Assembly: GCA_018466975.1 (NCBI GenBank)
Contig: CM031563.1
Coordinates: 186,001-250,000 of the forward strand
Reading direction: 5' to 3'
DNA from: Sparassis latifolia
Lineage: Eukaryota > Basidiomycota > Agaricomycetes > Polyporales > Sparassidaceae
DNA: 64,000 nt
Positions within the stretch are counted from its first letter, which is position 1. Every line of letters starts with the position of its first letter. The notes under the pieces are model-generated. The model searched no databases. It saw only the letters and a program-made list of their open reading frames with translations, and had not been told where the DNA came from. A program made the translations under genes and the position numbers. Positions 1 through 12,929 of the stretch are shown here, piece after piece.

Positions 1-142
1 CATGCCATGACACGGATATATGCGTGATGAGTACAAGAAATAACGTTGTGACAATCAATCCTACAGACCTAGTCCGTTGCGGAGTATAGTACACACAATA
101 TGGATATAAATACTATGGGGTATGTGGTCATCATCATCGTGG

Positions 143-1601
143 TCATGAACTCGCATACTCGAACTCGGGGAACAGGTCACCGTATAGGTCCTCGGTGAAC
201 GCGCCATACTGCGCCGCCGTGTTCCCCTCCGGGTATGTTTCGAACCTGTCCAGGCAGAAATCAAAATCACCCACAGAGCAGTCTCGGACGACGGACAACG
301 ACGTACGCGCTCGCATCGCCGTCACCGCTGATCTTGGGCAAGTACGGCGCGGTGATCTCGCGATTCCGCAGCTTGTCCCAGTCGACCTCCCGGAACCACG
401 GGTGCGCGAACACGTCGCCGGCGCCGTGCCGCAGGTTGCCAAAGCGTTTTGACGGATCGCTCTCCATGAATTTGAGAATGATGTCAGTCGCGTTCGGGTG
501 GAATGCTGGCCATTTGATGCACGAGGGGCCCTGGGTGATCTTCTCGTAGAGCACGACCGCGCTAGTGTCCGGCTCGTGGTATGGTGGGACGCCCGCCAGC
601 ATCTCGAAGATGAGTACGCCGAGTGCGTACCAGTCGACGCTCTTGTTGTACCTCGCGTTCCCGATGATCTACACGGTCTAAGGCCAAGCCACTACAATGA
701 GATCGCAAAATTAAATTCGCGTACCTCTGGCGCGAGGTAATCCGGTGTGCCGCATAACGTCCACACGGTGGTGTTGCAGTACTTCGCGAAACCGAAATCC
801 GCAATTTTGACATGGCCGTCGAAGTTCAGGAGGATGTTCTCCGGCTTGAGGTCGCGGTAGATGATATCGAGCGAATGGAGGTAGTTGAGGGCGAGCGCGA
901 CCTCGGCGGAGTAAAATTTGGCGACAGGGTCGGGGAACCGCTGCAGCAAGTGCGCATGTTAGTCGTTGCTCTATAGCACGCAACGCCTACAGCCCTTACG
1001 TTCGATCTTCGCAGAAGAGTGAAAAGCTCCCCACCAGGGACAAAGTCCATGACCATGTAAAGATTCGCCGAGTCCTGGAACGTGCCCCAGAGGTTTACGA
1101 TGAAGGGATGCTGCACTGCTTGCAGCATCATCTGCTCGTTGCGCGTGTGCGAGATCTGCTTCATGCGCACGATCCGCTCCTTGCTGAGCACTTTGATCGC
1201 ATAGAAGCGTAGATTGTGCTTGCTTCGTACTGCGCATGCACTCAGAAGGGAGATCAAGGTGGACACATGGCGCAAGAGAACAAACCAAGATGCACCCGCC
1301 CGAAGCTTCCCGTTCCAAGAGTCCGCTGAATTATGAAGTCGGATAGCCGGTAGGATCCCTTTGGTCTTCGCGGTGGAAGGAGTGGATGACCGACCATCCC
1401 AATGTTCTCTTCGATCTCTATCTTCTCCGGCCGCTTGCTTCGACCGCTCACGGAGGTCATCCCCGTAGAGATCGACGAGCGGTATTCATGAGACATAGTT
1501 GAGACAGACGGCATCGACGAGACCGATGAAGACGTCGAAGCATGCATGGACTGCTTGTTAGGACCGAGGTGTCCCAGCTTGTCGGCTACTTTCTTAAACA
1601 T
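143..1601 (-). CDS. cAMP-dependent protein kinase (PKA) catalytic subunit
   Basis: Serine/threonine AGC kinase that phosphorylates targets when cAMP releases it from its regulatory subunit; in fungi it controls growth, nutrient sensing and development. About five exons join in frame. A short Ser-rich N-terminus is followed by the glycine loop (GTGSFGRVH), the ATP lysine ([10 protein letters not shown]), the catalytic loop YRDLKPEN, the DFGFAK metal site, the activation loop with [13 protein letters not shown], and an AGC tail ending [10 protein letters not shown], close to the FxxF end of PKA. Introns fall near 1286-1233, 1000-944, 735-671 and 305-240. The ATG at 1601 opens the first exon; an additional upstream exon cannot be excluded. 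It diverges from the transporter at 1865. Family assignment is secure. The isoform is inferred only. Confidence 0.9.
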
Positions 1602-1864
1602 TTGGTCAGCCTAAGCAGCAAGCAGTGAGGGGGGATCAGAGGGGGGATGTGAGTAGAGGAAGACGTGTACGCGACTTTGTTGGCCGTGCCATTGTTCTCC
1701 ATGTCGGTGGCAACAAATTCGCCGTCTTGTCGGTCTCCCGCCACTAGTACTGTCAGGGGTCCCGCGGTAGTCAGTTCCTCGAAATTATCATCGCACTGAC
1801 TTGAGCATGCACTTCTATCTTTTCTCAGCCAGATTACTTCAGGATTACCTCAGGACATAGTGAG

Positions 1865-3894
1865 ATGGTCTCCTCAAATTCTGGCGTTGGAAGCTGGCCC
1901 GCTGTCCTGGTCTTGGTCTTATTTGTGATCTCCAGTCAGTCCAGTCCGAGCCGGATATTTCATTCTGCTTCCTGAAGTCTATATACTTTCTATGTGGTTC
2001 AAGACATTTCTGTGGTCTTCCCTGTTCGTGTTCCGATACCACAGACCATCCACCGGAGCATTTTGAACGTCTTGGCAGTATTCCGAATTTTGCCTACGAC
2101 TTGCCGCCCTCTGAGGAGAATATATGCGCATCTCAACTACATTACGGTCCCCTTATTCTCAGTTCTTCTGTTACTAATAACAGGCGCAATCAATGGAACC
2201 GTCATACGTGAAGGAATAGTTGGTGCCAATGGCGTAAAACCTCTGAACATAATGGCTCTGTTCATATCGCTGGTAAATCTCGTTAGAAACCTCGACATAA
2301 GGGAACGTCCCAGAAATATATCATTTTAGGCATATTTGTCAATCTCTTTGGATGCTACAGGATTGTTCCGATTTCTTGCTCTCTGGGTAGTCCGGAAAGG
2401 TGGCTCATCTGGCCGTAAGCTATACCTGTATCTCTACTGCTTCTTCCTAGTCTGTGGTGTATTTGTCGGTAATGTGGGTATTCGTGCACTCTTCTGCGGA
2501 ATTTCTCAGCGTTAACATTCTCATAGGATCCCGTGATTTTGTCTGGCACTGCTTTTTTGGCATACTTGACGAGAATATCTGGGTGAGTACGTCTACGCAT
2601 GAATCCATCTCACAGGTCTCATGTGAATGCTTTCAGGATTACGCCCCCCACTGCTTGGATATTTGCTCAGTTTGCTGCTGCTAACATGGGTAAGAGTGCC
2701 ACCCAGAATAATAATCGAATGTCCTGAGACCCTGCCATTGCAGCATCGGTAGTACTAGTTTCCTCAAACCCTACCAATCTGGTCTTGTCGGGCGCATTCT
2801 CCCTGACGTTCTTAACGTACACTGCGCACTGCATCCTACCCTTTCTTGCCGCTGCCGTCTTCGTTTATCCTGTTCTGGTCGTGGGCCTATTTCGCTCACC
2901 TGATTTGATCCCTCGCTCCATCGACGTGATATTCGAGGACATTGACACTGGCGTGACCCTCGTTGACCAAAAGGGTGCCGTTTTTGGGAGCATCTTGGTC
3001 TTAATCACACTTGGTGTGCTTGTGGGCACGAGCGCCATAGGCATCCCTGTGTGGGAAGTGACTGTCCCTCCTGCGGTGATCATGTTATCGCGGGATCTCC
3101 ACCACGATTGGACCCGGCACCGACGATTATCTCTCGAGAAACTTCAATCTCGACCAACGTCTCAACCGCCCGTGAATCGTGCAGCTCATGAATCGGAGAT
3201 TGAGCTGCACCAAATATCGTCACGAGGGCACCAGTCGTCTCTGTTCACAGCACCTCCAGAAACCCTGCTGTCTTGGCTAACCCGTTATTTCGGCGTTGTC
3301 TCAGTCACGTTCCGTACGGTCACCACCATCGTAGAGCGTCTTCCCCTTGCATTACTCCCTTTCGCCTTCTTAATGTTCATTCTTGTACAAGCACTCGCCA
3401 CTAAAGGCTGGGTGGAGGTTCTCGCCAGGTGGTGGGCTGCATGGATCGACAAGACTGGTGTGCTTGGAGCTATCGGCGGGATGGGGTTTCTGGCATGCAT
3501 AGCTTGCAATGTGCGTTTTTATTCCTCTGAGCTGACATTTCTTCAACTCGGTCGTTTGACATCGTTCTTTGCTGTATAGGTCTGCGGTACTAACATCGGT
3601 GCGACAATTCTTCTCGCGCGTGTCATCCAGCTCTGGATCTCGAACTCGAGTAATATCATCGACACTCGCACTCGAGACGGCGCCATATACGCACTTGCAT
3701 TTGGCTCTAATTATGGTGCATTCACACTGACATTCTCTGCCTCTTTGGCTGGCTTATTATGGCGTAGGATTTTGCGACAGAAAGGCATTCATGTTCGCGC
3801 TATGCAGTTCTTGATTATCAACCTACCCATAGCCTTCACCGCCATGCTCGTTTCCTCCCTGATTCTCTTAGCGCAGGTCAGTGTCGTCCAATAA
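1865..3894 (+). CDS. ArsB/CitMHS-like anion transporter
   Basis: Polytopic membrane protein of the ion transporter superfamily (arsenical pump membrane protein/citrate-type permeases). The substrate is not predictable from sequence. Exon 1 starts at ATG 1865 with a hydrophobic stretch and splices at 1934/2004. The exons then join in frame at 2272, 2337 and further sites, giving ISLDATGLFRF, VGNDPVILSGTAFLAYLT, PPTAWIFAQFAAANMAS, SSNPTNLVLSGAF and a long exon to about 3511. The last exon after 3579 carries VCGTNIGATILLARV and FGSNYGAFTLTFSASLAGLLW and ends LAQVSVVQ. The paired NDP and SNPTN re-entrant-type motifs and the GTNIGAT repeat are typical of the family. No break was seen. It shares a 263 bp divergent promoter with PKA. 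Confidence 0.82.
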
Positions 3895-3962
3895 CATAAA
3901 CACTAATCAGTACCCATGTATCGAATACAACAAAACATTATCATACGGCATACAAAAGTATA

Positions 3963-6900
3963 TCATAGATCACGGAAGTACTCCATATCAGCACGGACGA
4001 AAGCAACCATATACTCGACGACAGTGCCCCCTTCCTCCTCGACTTCCTCTTCCACAGCCTGTGCATCCTCATCATCCTCAAGCACGACAGTATCATCTGC
4101 TTGTTGGGTCTCAGCGGTCTCTGCCTCCGTTTCCGCCGTCTCGATAGCTCTGTTCGCTGTACCGCCATCTTCGAAGTCTGCCTCGTCCGCTCCTTCCAGT
4201 GCAAATGCTTCTCTGGCAGCAACGGCTGCAGCATGTGCGTCCTCAGTGTCCTCGACGTCACCCAACGCCTTCGTAAGCGCCACTTCATCCGAGAACAGTG
4301 AGCGCCAGTCAAATTCGCCCTTCTGGATGACCAGATCGTCTAGGGAGCGCTTCTGGTTCGCTTTGCGGAGGAGCGCTTCCTCGACTGTATGGCGAGAGAC
4401 AAACCGGTAGATGTGGACATCGCGGATCTGTCCAATCCGATGCGCCCTAGCAGACAACTTATCGGAGGAAGCAGAATAAAATAATTACAAGATACTTACC
4501 TGTCTTCACATTGACGATCCATCTGGGGATTGAAATCGCTGTCATAGAAGATGACAGTATCTGCACCTGTAAGGCTTTAAATGCAAGGGCAGAGTGAACA
4601 AAGCTGTCGGTCAATGGGTATATGAAAACACGTACTTGATTCCAACACCACCAGATCGCGAGGAGGATATAAAACAGAAGACTCTTTGATCCGAGTTGAA
4701 ACGTTCCGTTATGTACTGCCTGTCCTCGATTTTCGTTGCGCCATCGAGGCGCAAGTACAGATAGCCATGCAGATTGAGGAAGGTCTCCAAGATGTCAAGA
4801 ATTCTGGTCATTTGTGTGAAGATGAGGATTCGGTGACCGCCAGCCTTGCGTTCCCGTAGCAGTTGCGCAAGTTCCTGTAGCTTACCGCAGTCGTATTGTA
4901 GTAGGGAAGGATCGGGGAAAGCAATCTGAAGCTTCACGGCAGCCCGGTGGAGAACATCGTCGAAATTCATATCTTGCAAAGTACGCAGAAGAGGCCCCTC
5001 GAGTCCAGAGAGGGCAATAGCTGGAAGATCCCGCGCGACAACAGCAGGGGTGGCGAACGCGAACCTGTCAATGATACCAGCCATCTCATCCGCCCGGGAA
5101 GCATATGACTTGATAGCGGAGTGAATCCGGTCGACGGTATTCAAGTACGGTGTCACAGTTACTGCCAACGGTGGCAAGGACTCGTGAAGGGGCTTCACAC
5201 ACCTCACCAGTTCTTGACTGTAAATCGGCATACGCTGACAGCGGAGGAGATTGAGGTAACCAATATGACTCCACCTGGCAATATTGGCAGCGCGCAGTTG
5301 ATACGTACGATATCGTTTGTAACCTGCGCTGGTACGTGTATCATAAGGAGGTGGTTCTCCTGGCAATTCTGTAATCATTGGTAGGTGAGGTGTACCATCC
5401 AGGCGGCGAGTTTCAACAGCCGCCAAGAGAGAGGTGTTCTGATTGTCAACGAATTGCAATCCCAGAACATCCAGGTTCACTCGATCTTCGTCGCTGGACT
5501 TGAGCAATTCGCGACGAACAAAAAGTGCCTTGATTTCGAAATCCGCGATGGCAGATCGCTCCATCGCAAATGACGTCAAGATTGGACGCACTTCGAAGAG
5601 ATCCGGATGATTTACAACCTTCCTCAGCTGCATCAGGATGTTGGCTATTTTCTGATACACGCCGGATTGTAGATCGTGTCTTGTATCTGCGCGAGCCATA
5701 AACTCGTCGTAAAGAAACCGCTGGCGCTTGGATAACGGACACATGACAAGATGTTCAAACTTGCTGGGTAGCTCTTTCTCCACGTCGCGCTTCAGTCGTC
5801 GAAGCAGATAAGGCCGAAGCACAGTATGCAGTTTCGAGACGCGTTGCTGAGTCTCTTCGTTAACGTTCCCCATTTCGATCGCCCTCTCCAAAGGATCTAA
5901 AGAGCGAGAAGATAGGTCCCTGTGCTGTACCACAACAAGGTCGAAGACGTACTGGAAAACCATTCGCCAAACTCTTTCAAATTAGCAAAGTGAGTGCCTG
6001 CCATCAGGAACTGAAGCAAAGCCCACAACTCGGTGAGGTTATTCTGAAGGGGAGTACCAGTCAGCAGCAGGCGACGAAAAGAGCGGAACATCAGCAGCGT
6101 GTTCCATCGCTGGGACTTGAAATTCTTGATCATATGAGCTTCATCAAGGATCATGTAGTACCAGTGCTTCCGTTTGAAGACATGGGCGTCTCGACTGGCA
6201 AGGGTGTATGATGTAACGCAAACATTGAAGTGGTATTTGTTATTCCACCCCTGTCGCAGTTCCTTCCGACGTTTGGTATTCCCGTGGTAGCTCAGAATCT
6301 TGAAGCCGGGTAAGAACTTCTTAAACTCCATCTCCCAATTTAATAGCACGCTGGTAGGAACAATGATTAAGTGAGGTCCCCATATGCCGCGATCACAAGC
6401 AAGATGCGCCAACAGCGCAATGGTTTGAATAGTCTTTCTAAACAGTGATACGTCAGCACCCAACAAATGAACATTCTCAACCAACATACCCTAGACCCAT
6501 CTCGTCAGCCAAGATACCATTCAGATTATTAGTATGCAAACTGGCCAGCCATTCAAGACCAGCTTGCTGATATGGCCGCAAGGTTCCACGAAGAAGGAAT
6601 GGCGCTTTGATCTTTGACTGTGTGTCCCACTCGACAGGCGTAACAGCGAACGGTCGAAGATAAAAAGGAATTGACACGTCCTCTTCCATGTCCTCGGCAG
6701 CATTGTCTTCATGCGCCGCATGCTCGTCGTGGTCCTCAGCATCTACCTGGGTCTTCTCCATTGCAACATCAGACTGTACAGAAAACCGAGGATTCTTGTT
6801 GTAAAGCTCAGTCCCTTCTTCGGGCTGCACTGTTGAGGAGCGAGACGCCTCGTCCAGATGGGTCGGCGTGGACTCCACATCGGGAGACGTAGGGTTTTCG

Positions 6901-9406
6901 GCATCTTGGCATACGGGCAGTGCTTCTTTGATGGACTCGTCCTGAATCGTGAAGACAATCGACGGCGCAGGCGACTTGGAAGGTAACTGCATCGTAGCAA
7001 GAGCACTGTCCGGATGATGCCCCGGAAAAGCTATATCAGAGATATCTTCGAACATGCCAAACGGTGGAACAACGCTAGGAAAGGGCTGTGGGCTGGGAGA
7101 TCTTCGATATGAGGACAGCATTGCCGACATCGAACGCTCGGACATGTCTTCGGTGTTTGATTCGGTAACCTGCATGTTTGCGAACGCGTCGTCTTCGATG
7201 TGACCAAATGACAAACTCGGTGAAGCCGTTCGACTAGTCCCAAGAACACCCTGACTGCTGGCAGCCCCCTCGCTTCGCATGTCGGCTTCCTCTCGTCCTA
7301 TCGTCGGCACAGGAGATGGGGACCGACTGCTCGTCACTGACTTGCCGATGGGAGGAGCGTCCTGGGCATCTTGGACAAGATAACTCAAGCCAATATCATC
7401 ATCGTCTTCACTATCATCCGATTCGTCTTGAGCACTCTCATCCTCGTCTGTTTTAGAAACAGAGTCGCTCGGCTGCGGCTCAGGAGAAGCTGGGTGTCCA
7501 AAAGCACCTGATACACTGCTGGAACGACTGCGAGAGACTGCCTTGCTTAAGTCGAGATGTTGTGCCTTGAGTATTGAACCAGACTGGTCAACTAGGGCAC
7601 TGAGATGTTGATCGCCGCGTTTCTTCTCTTCGGCTTCAAGTTGATGTCGTTCTTCCTCTCTAACATGCTACAGAAATCCATTAGATGAAAAGAGAGGTAC
7701 AATAGAAGAGTCAGACTTACGTGCACAGCTTTCTTCCACTCTGCGACAACCAATTTGATAGTAGCCTTGGCCAGGGCCCTGAGACGTTTCTCCTCCTGTA
7801 GCTTGACCTTGTCCTCTTTTACAGCTTGCCCGTCCCAATACCCTCGAATCTTGCTGGCCACTTGAGAAGCAACCTGCGGGCCAATTACCGGGGATGAACG
7901 ATATCGTTCTACCACAGCTTCGATCACGCGCGCCCAGATGTTACCAAAACCAGTAGGCTTATTTGGAGTGCCAGCGCCACCAGAAGGCTTGGGTTGACTA
8001 CCAGACGAAAAATAAAAATCCACGTCCTCGGCGGGAAGAAGCAACCTGCCATGGCGCCGGAGTGCGTCTATTCGACCCCATATCGCAGCGTCGTTCTGTG
8101 CCATCCGCTCCAGTTTGTCCAACTCGATGTCCTTGTTGTCCCACATTGAGTAAGAGGATAACAACGATGTGAGGGACTCCCCGTACTGAGGTGGTGAAGG
8201 CCGCTGACGAGGGGATGACAATGATGGTGGTGGGCGCCGTACAATCAACTTGATGCGTGGTAACGCAAGTTTTACTGGCCAAGGAGGGTGAGATGAAATG
8301 ACAGCAGTGGGGAGGTTTGGAGAAGATAAAATCTGTTTGGTCGCTTGCGCATGACGTTCCCGTCCAAACGAACGTTTGGAACGTACAGTAGGCAATGGTT
8401 CACTTGGAGGCGTGAAAAGCTTGCCATTGTCGGTTATTCTATCGGGCTGCTCCAAGTCGTCAACTGTTTCAGCTGGCAGATACAGATCCACAGCGCTCGA
8501 GGAAGATATAGATGGAATGACTTTCCGTTTCTTCCCCAGGGGTGGACGAGGATGTCCATTTGCAGCACTGGAAACGATGTCATCCGCTCTACGTTTGAGA
8601 GATCGTCTACCAGAAATCGTCTGAGATGATTCTTGTGAACGCAGCTCCGGCATGCTATGAGCGAATTGATCGGATGACTTCCCCTTCCCGTTGCCCCTTC
8701 GGGCACGTTCTGAATGCACAGTGGTTACCAGTCCATCAATATCAGCATTTTGTTTGCCCTTGCCCTTGACTGCAGATAGTGCTGGCCAGACAGAGATGTT
8801 GTCGGGCTGTTTCAACGTCTCCGTCCTTCTTAGCTGCCTGCCTTGCGAAGCGGTAGAAGGACCAGGAACTGGTCCCTTGAGAAGCTGTACACGCTCTGTG
8901 TGCGCCCGTCGCGTAGTACGGCGAGAGGGACCTGCTTCTGCGGATTGTTCTAAGAGGTCAAACCGAGTCTTGTACTGCGAACCGTTCAAACGATGCACAA
9001 ATCTTTTATGAGCAACAAAAGCATACCTCCTGAAAAACAGCAGAATTGTCTTCCTTCGCGACCTAACACACATGGATAAGGAACGGGAAATCGCCTCAAA
9101 TACTACGAACTTGCGCACCTTCGGATCGTAGCGCACTAAAGACCCGAATTTCTCGAGGTGAAAAGCTTCACGGACCTAGGACAGATTAGATCAAAAGTAA
9201 GCCACAGTAAGCTCACGTACCAAGGTGTCGTGGCGATCCAACACTTCCTCCAACTCATGCTGCCTCTGCTGAATACGCGCTGCTCGGTCATCCTCTGCGT
9301 CTGTGCCACCTGGAATACCAGGTATCCCGTGCCCATCGGCACCAAGCCTACGCCGTGAAGACTTTTTCGGAGCCCTGCTATTAGTGGAAGCGTTACGAAC
9401 ACTCAT
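3963..9406 (-). CDS. SWR1: Swr1-type INO80-family chromatin-remodelling ATPase
   Basis: Catalytic subunit of the nuclear SWR1 complex, which exchanges H2A for H2A.Z. The start is ATG 9406 (MSVRNASTN). A long disordered Ser/Pro-rich N-terminal region is followed by an HSA domain near 7900-7600 ([28 protein letters not shown]) that binds actin-related proteins. An acidic linker leads to the SNF2 lobe 1: [43 protein letters not shown]. Lobe 2 has [33 protein letters not shown] and [15 protein letters not shown]. The lobes are separated by an insert of roughly 260 residues within the exon at 4640-5950, the hallmark of INO80/SWR1 ATPases. The C-terminus is acidic. Roughly 1,650 aa, ending MEYFRDL. 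INO80 itself is less likely because of the domain order and linker. Confidence 0.9.
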
Positions 9407-10492
9407 TTATGTTCGTTCTCGACTGTGTGCATTGCCGACACGTGGGAGACGAGGCGAACTTAGGTGATCTCTGCAAAAACAGCACGGTTCGACAAGATTC
9501 TTGGACCGGTAGATAGGCCGGAAGAGCAGGGTCAAGAATATGGAGATGTGGAGGAGTTTGCGGAAACGCGGACGGTGTATGTGATCGAGGATGTTCGCAG
9601 GCCATTTTGCGATTCCAGGAGCCTATTTGTCTCTGACAAACAACGGGCTGGTAGTCAAGTCTCTCCTGCCATATCCGGCAACTTCGAATATTGTTTACAA
9701 TGTTTACAATACGATATCCGCCTTCGCCCCTGCAGTGGGCTTAGGACATGTCTAATGACAGGCCTCGACGAACCCAGTAATGTGAACTCGCACTTTCAGC
9801 AATAAAATAAGTCGTCCTCTCCGCTCGAGCCAATCAATGTTTGCCCCATCTCTGGCAGCACTTCTCAATTCCTGGAACTGAAGCACGAAACAAGCTTAAA
9901 ATACAGGACGGGGAATCCGGGATGTACGAAATCTCACGAACAGCTCCTCCAGAAAAATTACTCTAGATAAAATCAAGTGCTGGGTCTTTCGTTCGAGTGA
10001 TATTTAAATACTACCATCCGTAGATAATTTGCAAGCCACACTCAGGTCAGTGTATACAGTAACACAGAGCGACCGTGGCATATTGGAAGCTGACGGAGAT
10101 GCTCAGAGGCAATTTTGGCTTCGGGTTCCAAGAGTATGCACAATGTTGAACGGGGGAACAATACGGTAAACCACTGTAGTTTCCACTGGCTGCAGGCAGT
10201 ATCTACGAGCCAAGGGCATTGGTTCTCACCATAACTGTTTCAGAGTCGGAAAGTCCGAGGGTCGAAAGGACCATGGGGCGACAGACGGCAACATTAAGCT
10301 TATCGCACGGTGATGCACAGACTCTGAGAGGTGGTGCTGATACAATAGCCACTATGACACGGACGTGTGCGCAAACATCTGAAGGGCTGTCTAAGTATAC
10401 CTGTCCTGGACGCAGGTGAATGTGGCTGACCAGTGTAACCAAGAGGTATAGGTGTGGAGGGTCGCTTCGAACTACAGCGTACTACAGCGTAC
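9407..10492. other. intergenic, no gene recognised
   Basis: About 1.1 kb between the SWR1 start and the 3' end of the Cox14-like gene. Open frames here are short, lack domain signatures and do not join by splicing. A small AT-rich direct repeat (TGTTTACAA twice near 9692-9710) and an exact direct repeat of ACTACAGCGT near 10471-10490 are the only patterns seen. The SWR1 promoter must lie at the left edge. Confidence 0.5.
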
Positions 10493-10934
10493 TCATGAGG
10501 ACTTATTTTGTCCTCGGAACGCAGATTGCGCTGCTTCTGCGAGCGCCCGCTCACTCGCTTCGTCCTATCAGAATTGATGCATAACCATGAGATATTGTAA
10601 GAGAATGGGTTTCGGCAAAGTGTACCTGCTGTGCTTTCTGTGCGGATGCGGTCGCTTCTTGGAGCGCCAGAGCCTTGTGCGTTCGTATATAGATTAATCC
10701 CAGCAGGTCTTGCATTTGTAGGAAGAAACTCACCTCTGAAGACCATTTACTCAACAGATTCACAGATCAACTCACGGTGCACGACGCGAATATGTGCTTA
10801 CCCTTGCCTTTCTGCAGCGTGTCACGGTGAACGAAGCCCATCATGGCCACCCCCCAGATGCTGATGCCTACTAGCGAGTACACCACTCCACGATGGAGAA
10901 TATCCCCTATTGACATGCGCAACTTCCTAGCCAT
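10493..10934 (-). CDS. small single-TM mitochondrial protein, Cox14-like
   Basis: Three exons join in phase: 10934-10802, 10735-10626 and 10564-10493, giving 104 aa. The N-terminus reads MARKLRMSIGDILHRGVVYS followed by a membrane segment LVGISIWGVAMMGF and a basic flank VHRDTLQKGK. The short head, 'D..HR' turn and single TM resemble Cox14, a factor that couples Cox1 synthesis to cytochrome c oxidase assembly in the inner mitochondrial membrane. The C-terminal half (TASAQKAQQDEASERALAEA) looks helical and charged. The second exon start is the least certain part; a downstream acceptor is possible. It could instead be another small mitochondrial membrane subunit. Confidence 0.5.
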
Positions 10935-11180
10935 CCCGAGGTGAACAGAGGACAGAAGGGCGCAGGGTACAGAAAAGGCAGAGTGTAAGTGACAACTTGA
11001 AGTGTGCGAGTCGCACTGAGTGCCCGTAGTTACATAGGCGCTCAAAACCGCGCCCTTTTAAGCATCTAATGCTTTGGGCCTCTGGATATCTTGTGGAACA
11101 AGTTCGATTACAACTGCTTGCTACTCGCATCCATCTGACACCGTCCACAACACGTAGACATCCCCTTTAACCGAGTATCG

Positions 11181-11587
11181 CTAGTGTTGTCGAACCTCAA
11201 ATGCGTCGTACTCCAGCACCTCTAGGGCGCGCTCGTTGGATATCTCGACATGCCTAATCCTTGCATGCCGCGGTCCCGTGTGGAGCGCACTTCTGCTGGA
11301 CGGGAGTGAGTCCGTCTTCATCCTACGAACAACGCGGTCATTTGACGTACAAATCTAGGAGAGCGTAATACTCTCCTTGCGCAACACCGATGACATTGCC
11401 TTTCTATAGGTCGGAGGAATGCCGGTGAGTTCGTTGCTCGGTGCACTGCGGCCGAATGTTGACTTACATCGTCGTTGCGAACCCATCCTACGATCCCGTA
11501 TTCGTGGGCGGCATGTCTCGCAAAGGCTCTGAAAGAGACGCCCTGCACTCTGCCACTAATGATGTAGTCGAAGGTAAAGTAGCTCAT
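11181..11587 (-). CDS. acylphosphatase
   Basis: Small cytosolic enzyme hydrolysing acyl phosphates such as 1,3-bisphosphoglycerate. Exons 11587-11468, 11403-11351 and 11322-11181 join in phase to 104 aa, the normal family size. The signature GRVQGVSFRAFARHAA contains the phosphate-binding arginine, and YGIVGWVRND contains the catalytic asparagine. The middle exon reads KGNVIGVAQGE, and the end HARIRHVEISNERA...FEVRQH matches the closing beta strand of the fold. The third exon is easily missed, because reading on from exon 2 gives a stop after YVK. The start is the only ATG before the first strand. It lies head-to-tail with the Cox14-like gene, 246 bp apart. Confidence 0.88.
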
Positions 11588-12060
11588 CGTGCCCTACGAG
11601 GTGACCAAGAAGCCAGAGTCTATCGCGGTCTAAGTCCGCTATGACATCATACTTTACTGGTACGAGTGATGATATCTATAGGTCAATCATTATTGAAGGA
11701 TGTTCTCCTCTTTACATTATGCATTCACTACTAAGTCCTGCAGCTGAGACTATTGGCATATGCTAGTGAATGCAGCAACACATTGTTAATGTCAATTCAG
11801 GTTATTCACTACATAGTGATCATCATCAAGACTCAAAGTTCACTTGCATTATTGGGTATGTCCATCCTCCGTCACCGACGTTTGTGCTCTATTTTGCAGA
11901 TGGAGAATTATTACAAATATCATCATTCAGCGTAGCTATCTGCTGCAAAGATTGCGACAGTAAACATTTTCGCTTTTCTGGTTGGCTCAGATTCCCGTGT
12001 GGATTTCCCTGCTGAGCATCTCCCTTCTACCTGAACGCAAGGTGGGAGGGCCAAGTGGGT
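11588..12060. other. intergenic, AT-rich, no gene seen
   Basis: Spacer between the acylphosphatase start and a repeat element. Only short, low-complexity frames are present, and nothing supports a gene. The acylphosphatase promoter should lie within the left part. Confidence 0.5.
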
Positions 12061-12690
12061 TAAGGCGTCAGGCTGGGCATCTCATCGAAATTTGGTGTTT
12101 CGCTACTCAGTACTCAGTGCTCTTTTAACAATTCATAAGATAGACCTCACTCATGCCCAACCACTCTAAGGCGTCAGGCTGGGCATCTCATCGAAATTTG
12201 GTTGTGACCCGACAGTTGCCCGAGTACTCAGTGATGCTATTTTAACAATTCATAAGATTTGACCTCACTCATGGAGCAATAAGTCAAATAAGCTGATACC
12301 CGGTTGTGACCCGATGGTAATGGATGGTGTGGTAAGGGCCACTTATCAGCCAAATATTTACCTGCTGGTTGTTGGCTCTGTTTGGTCGCCGTTCACCCGA
12401 TTTGGTAATGGATGGTGTGGTAAGGGCCACTTATCAGCCTAATTTCTCTCCTACGAGGGCGAAATAAAAAATGTGCTCCTGGGAATATTCACTTTGGGTT
12501 GTTGCCAGAAGGTATTCATTAACAATCCCCAGGAACACATTTCTGATAAAGGCTTTGTGGAAAGAGGAATATTCAAGACGAGCAAGCACTTTTCATTAAC
12601 AATCCCCAGCCCGCCATTTTGGTGTAAGCGTGACATTAGACGCCCGACGCGAGTGGTTGGATATGAGTGAGGCCTATCTTATGTGGTGTG
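12061..12690. mobile_element. non-autonomous repeat element with inverted ends and internal duplications
   Basis: A segment of about 0.6 kb without coding potential but with strong internal structure. A 42-45 bp inverted repeat joins 12134-12175 to 12639-12683; both arms begin CATAAGATAG or CATAAGATAGG and include CCTCACTCAT and CCAACCACTC. A direct duplication of about 107 bp starts at 12061 and 12168 (TAAGGCGTCAGGCTGGGCAT). A 36 bp direct repeat occurs at 12316-12351 and 12404-12439. CATTAACAATCCCCAG occurs twice, near 12517 and 12594. No convincing target-site duplication or transposase is visible. Best reading: a degenerate MITE or other non-autonomous DNA transposon, partly duplicated. 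Confidence 0.55.
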
Positions 12691-12929
12691 CTTAGAATCC
12701 AGTAGACATCACCAAGCGCTGACTTCAACCGAGCAAGCCTGCAACCCCTAGTAATTGCAATCTGTACCTTGACTTTATCGAGCTTCCGTTAAACAGCAAC
12801 AGCTATGGCAAATCGCGTCGATGATCCGTAACTAAAGGCTATACAAACATGAACGGTGGGTTACAGAGACCAAAGCAAAGACAGTGAGAGACAGCGAATC
12901 CGTGGACTACATAGCGACAGGCGGCGGCA

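Noticed and set aside
9464..9805. 113-codon plus-strand frame upstream of SWR1
   Set aside because: No motif, and it lies in the expected SWR1 promoter; compositionally random.
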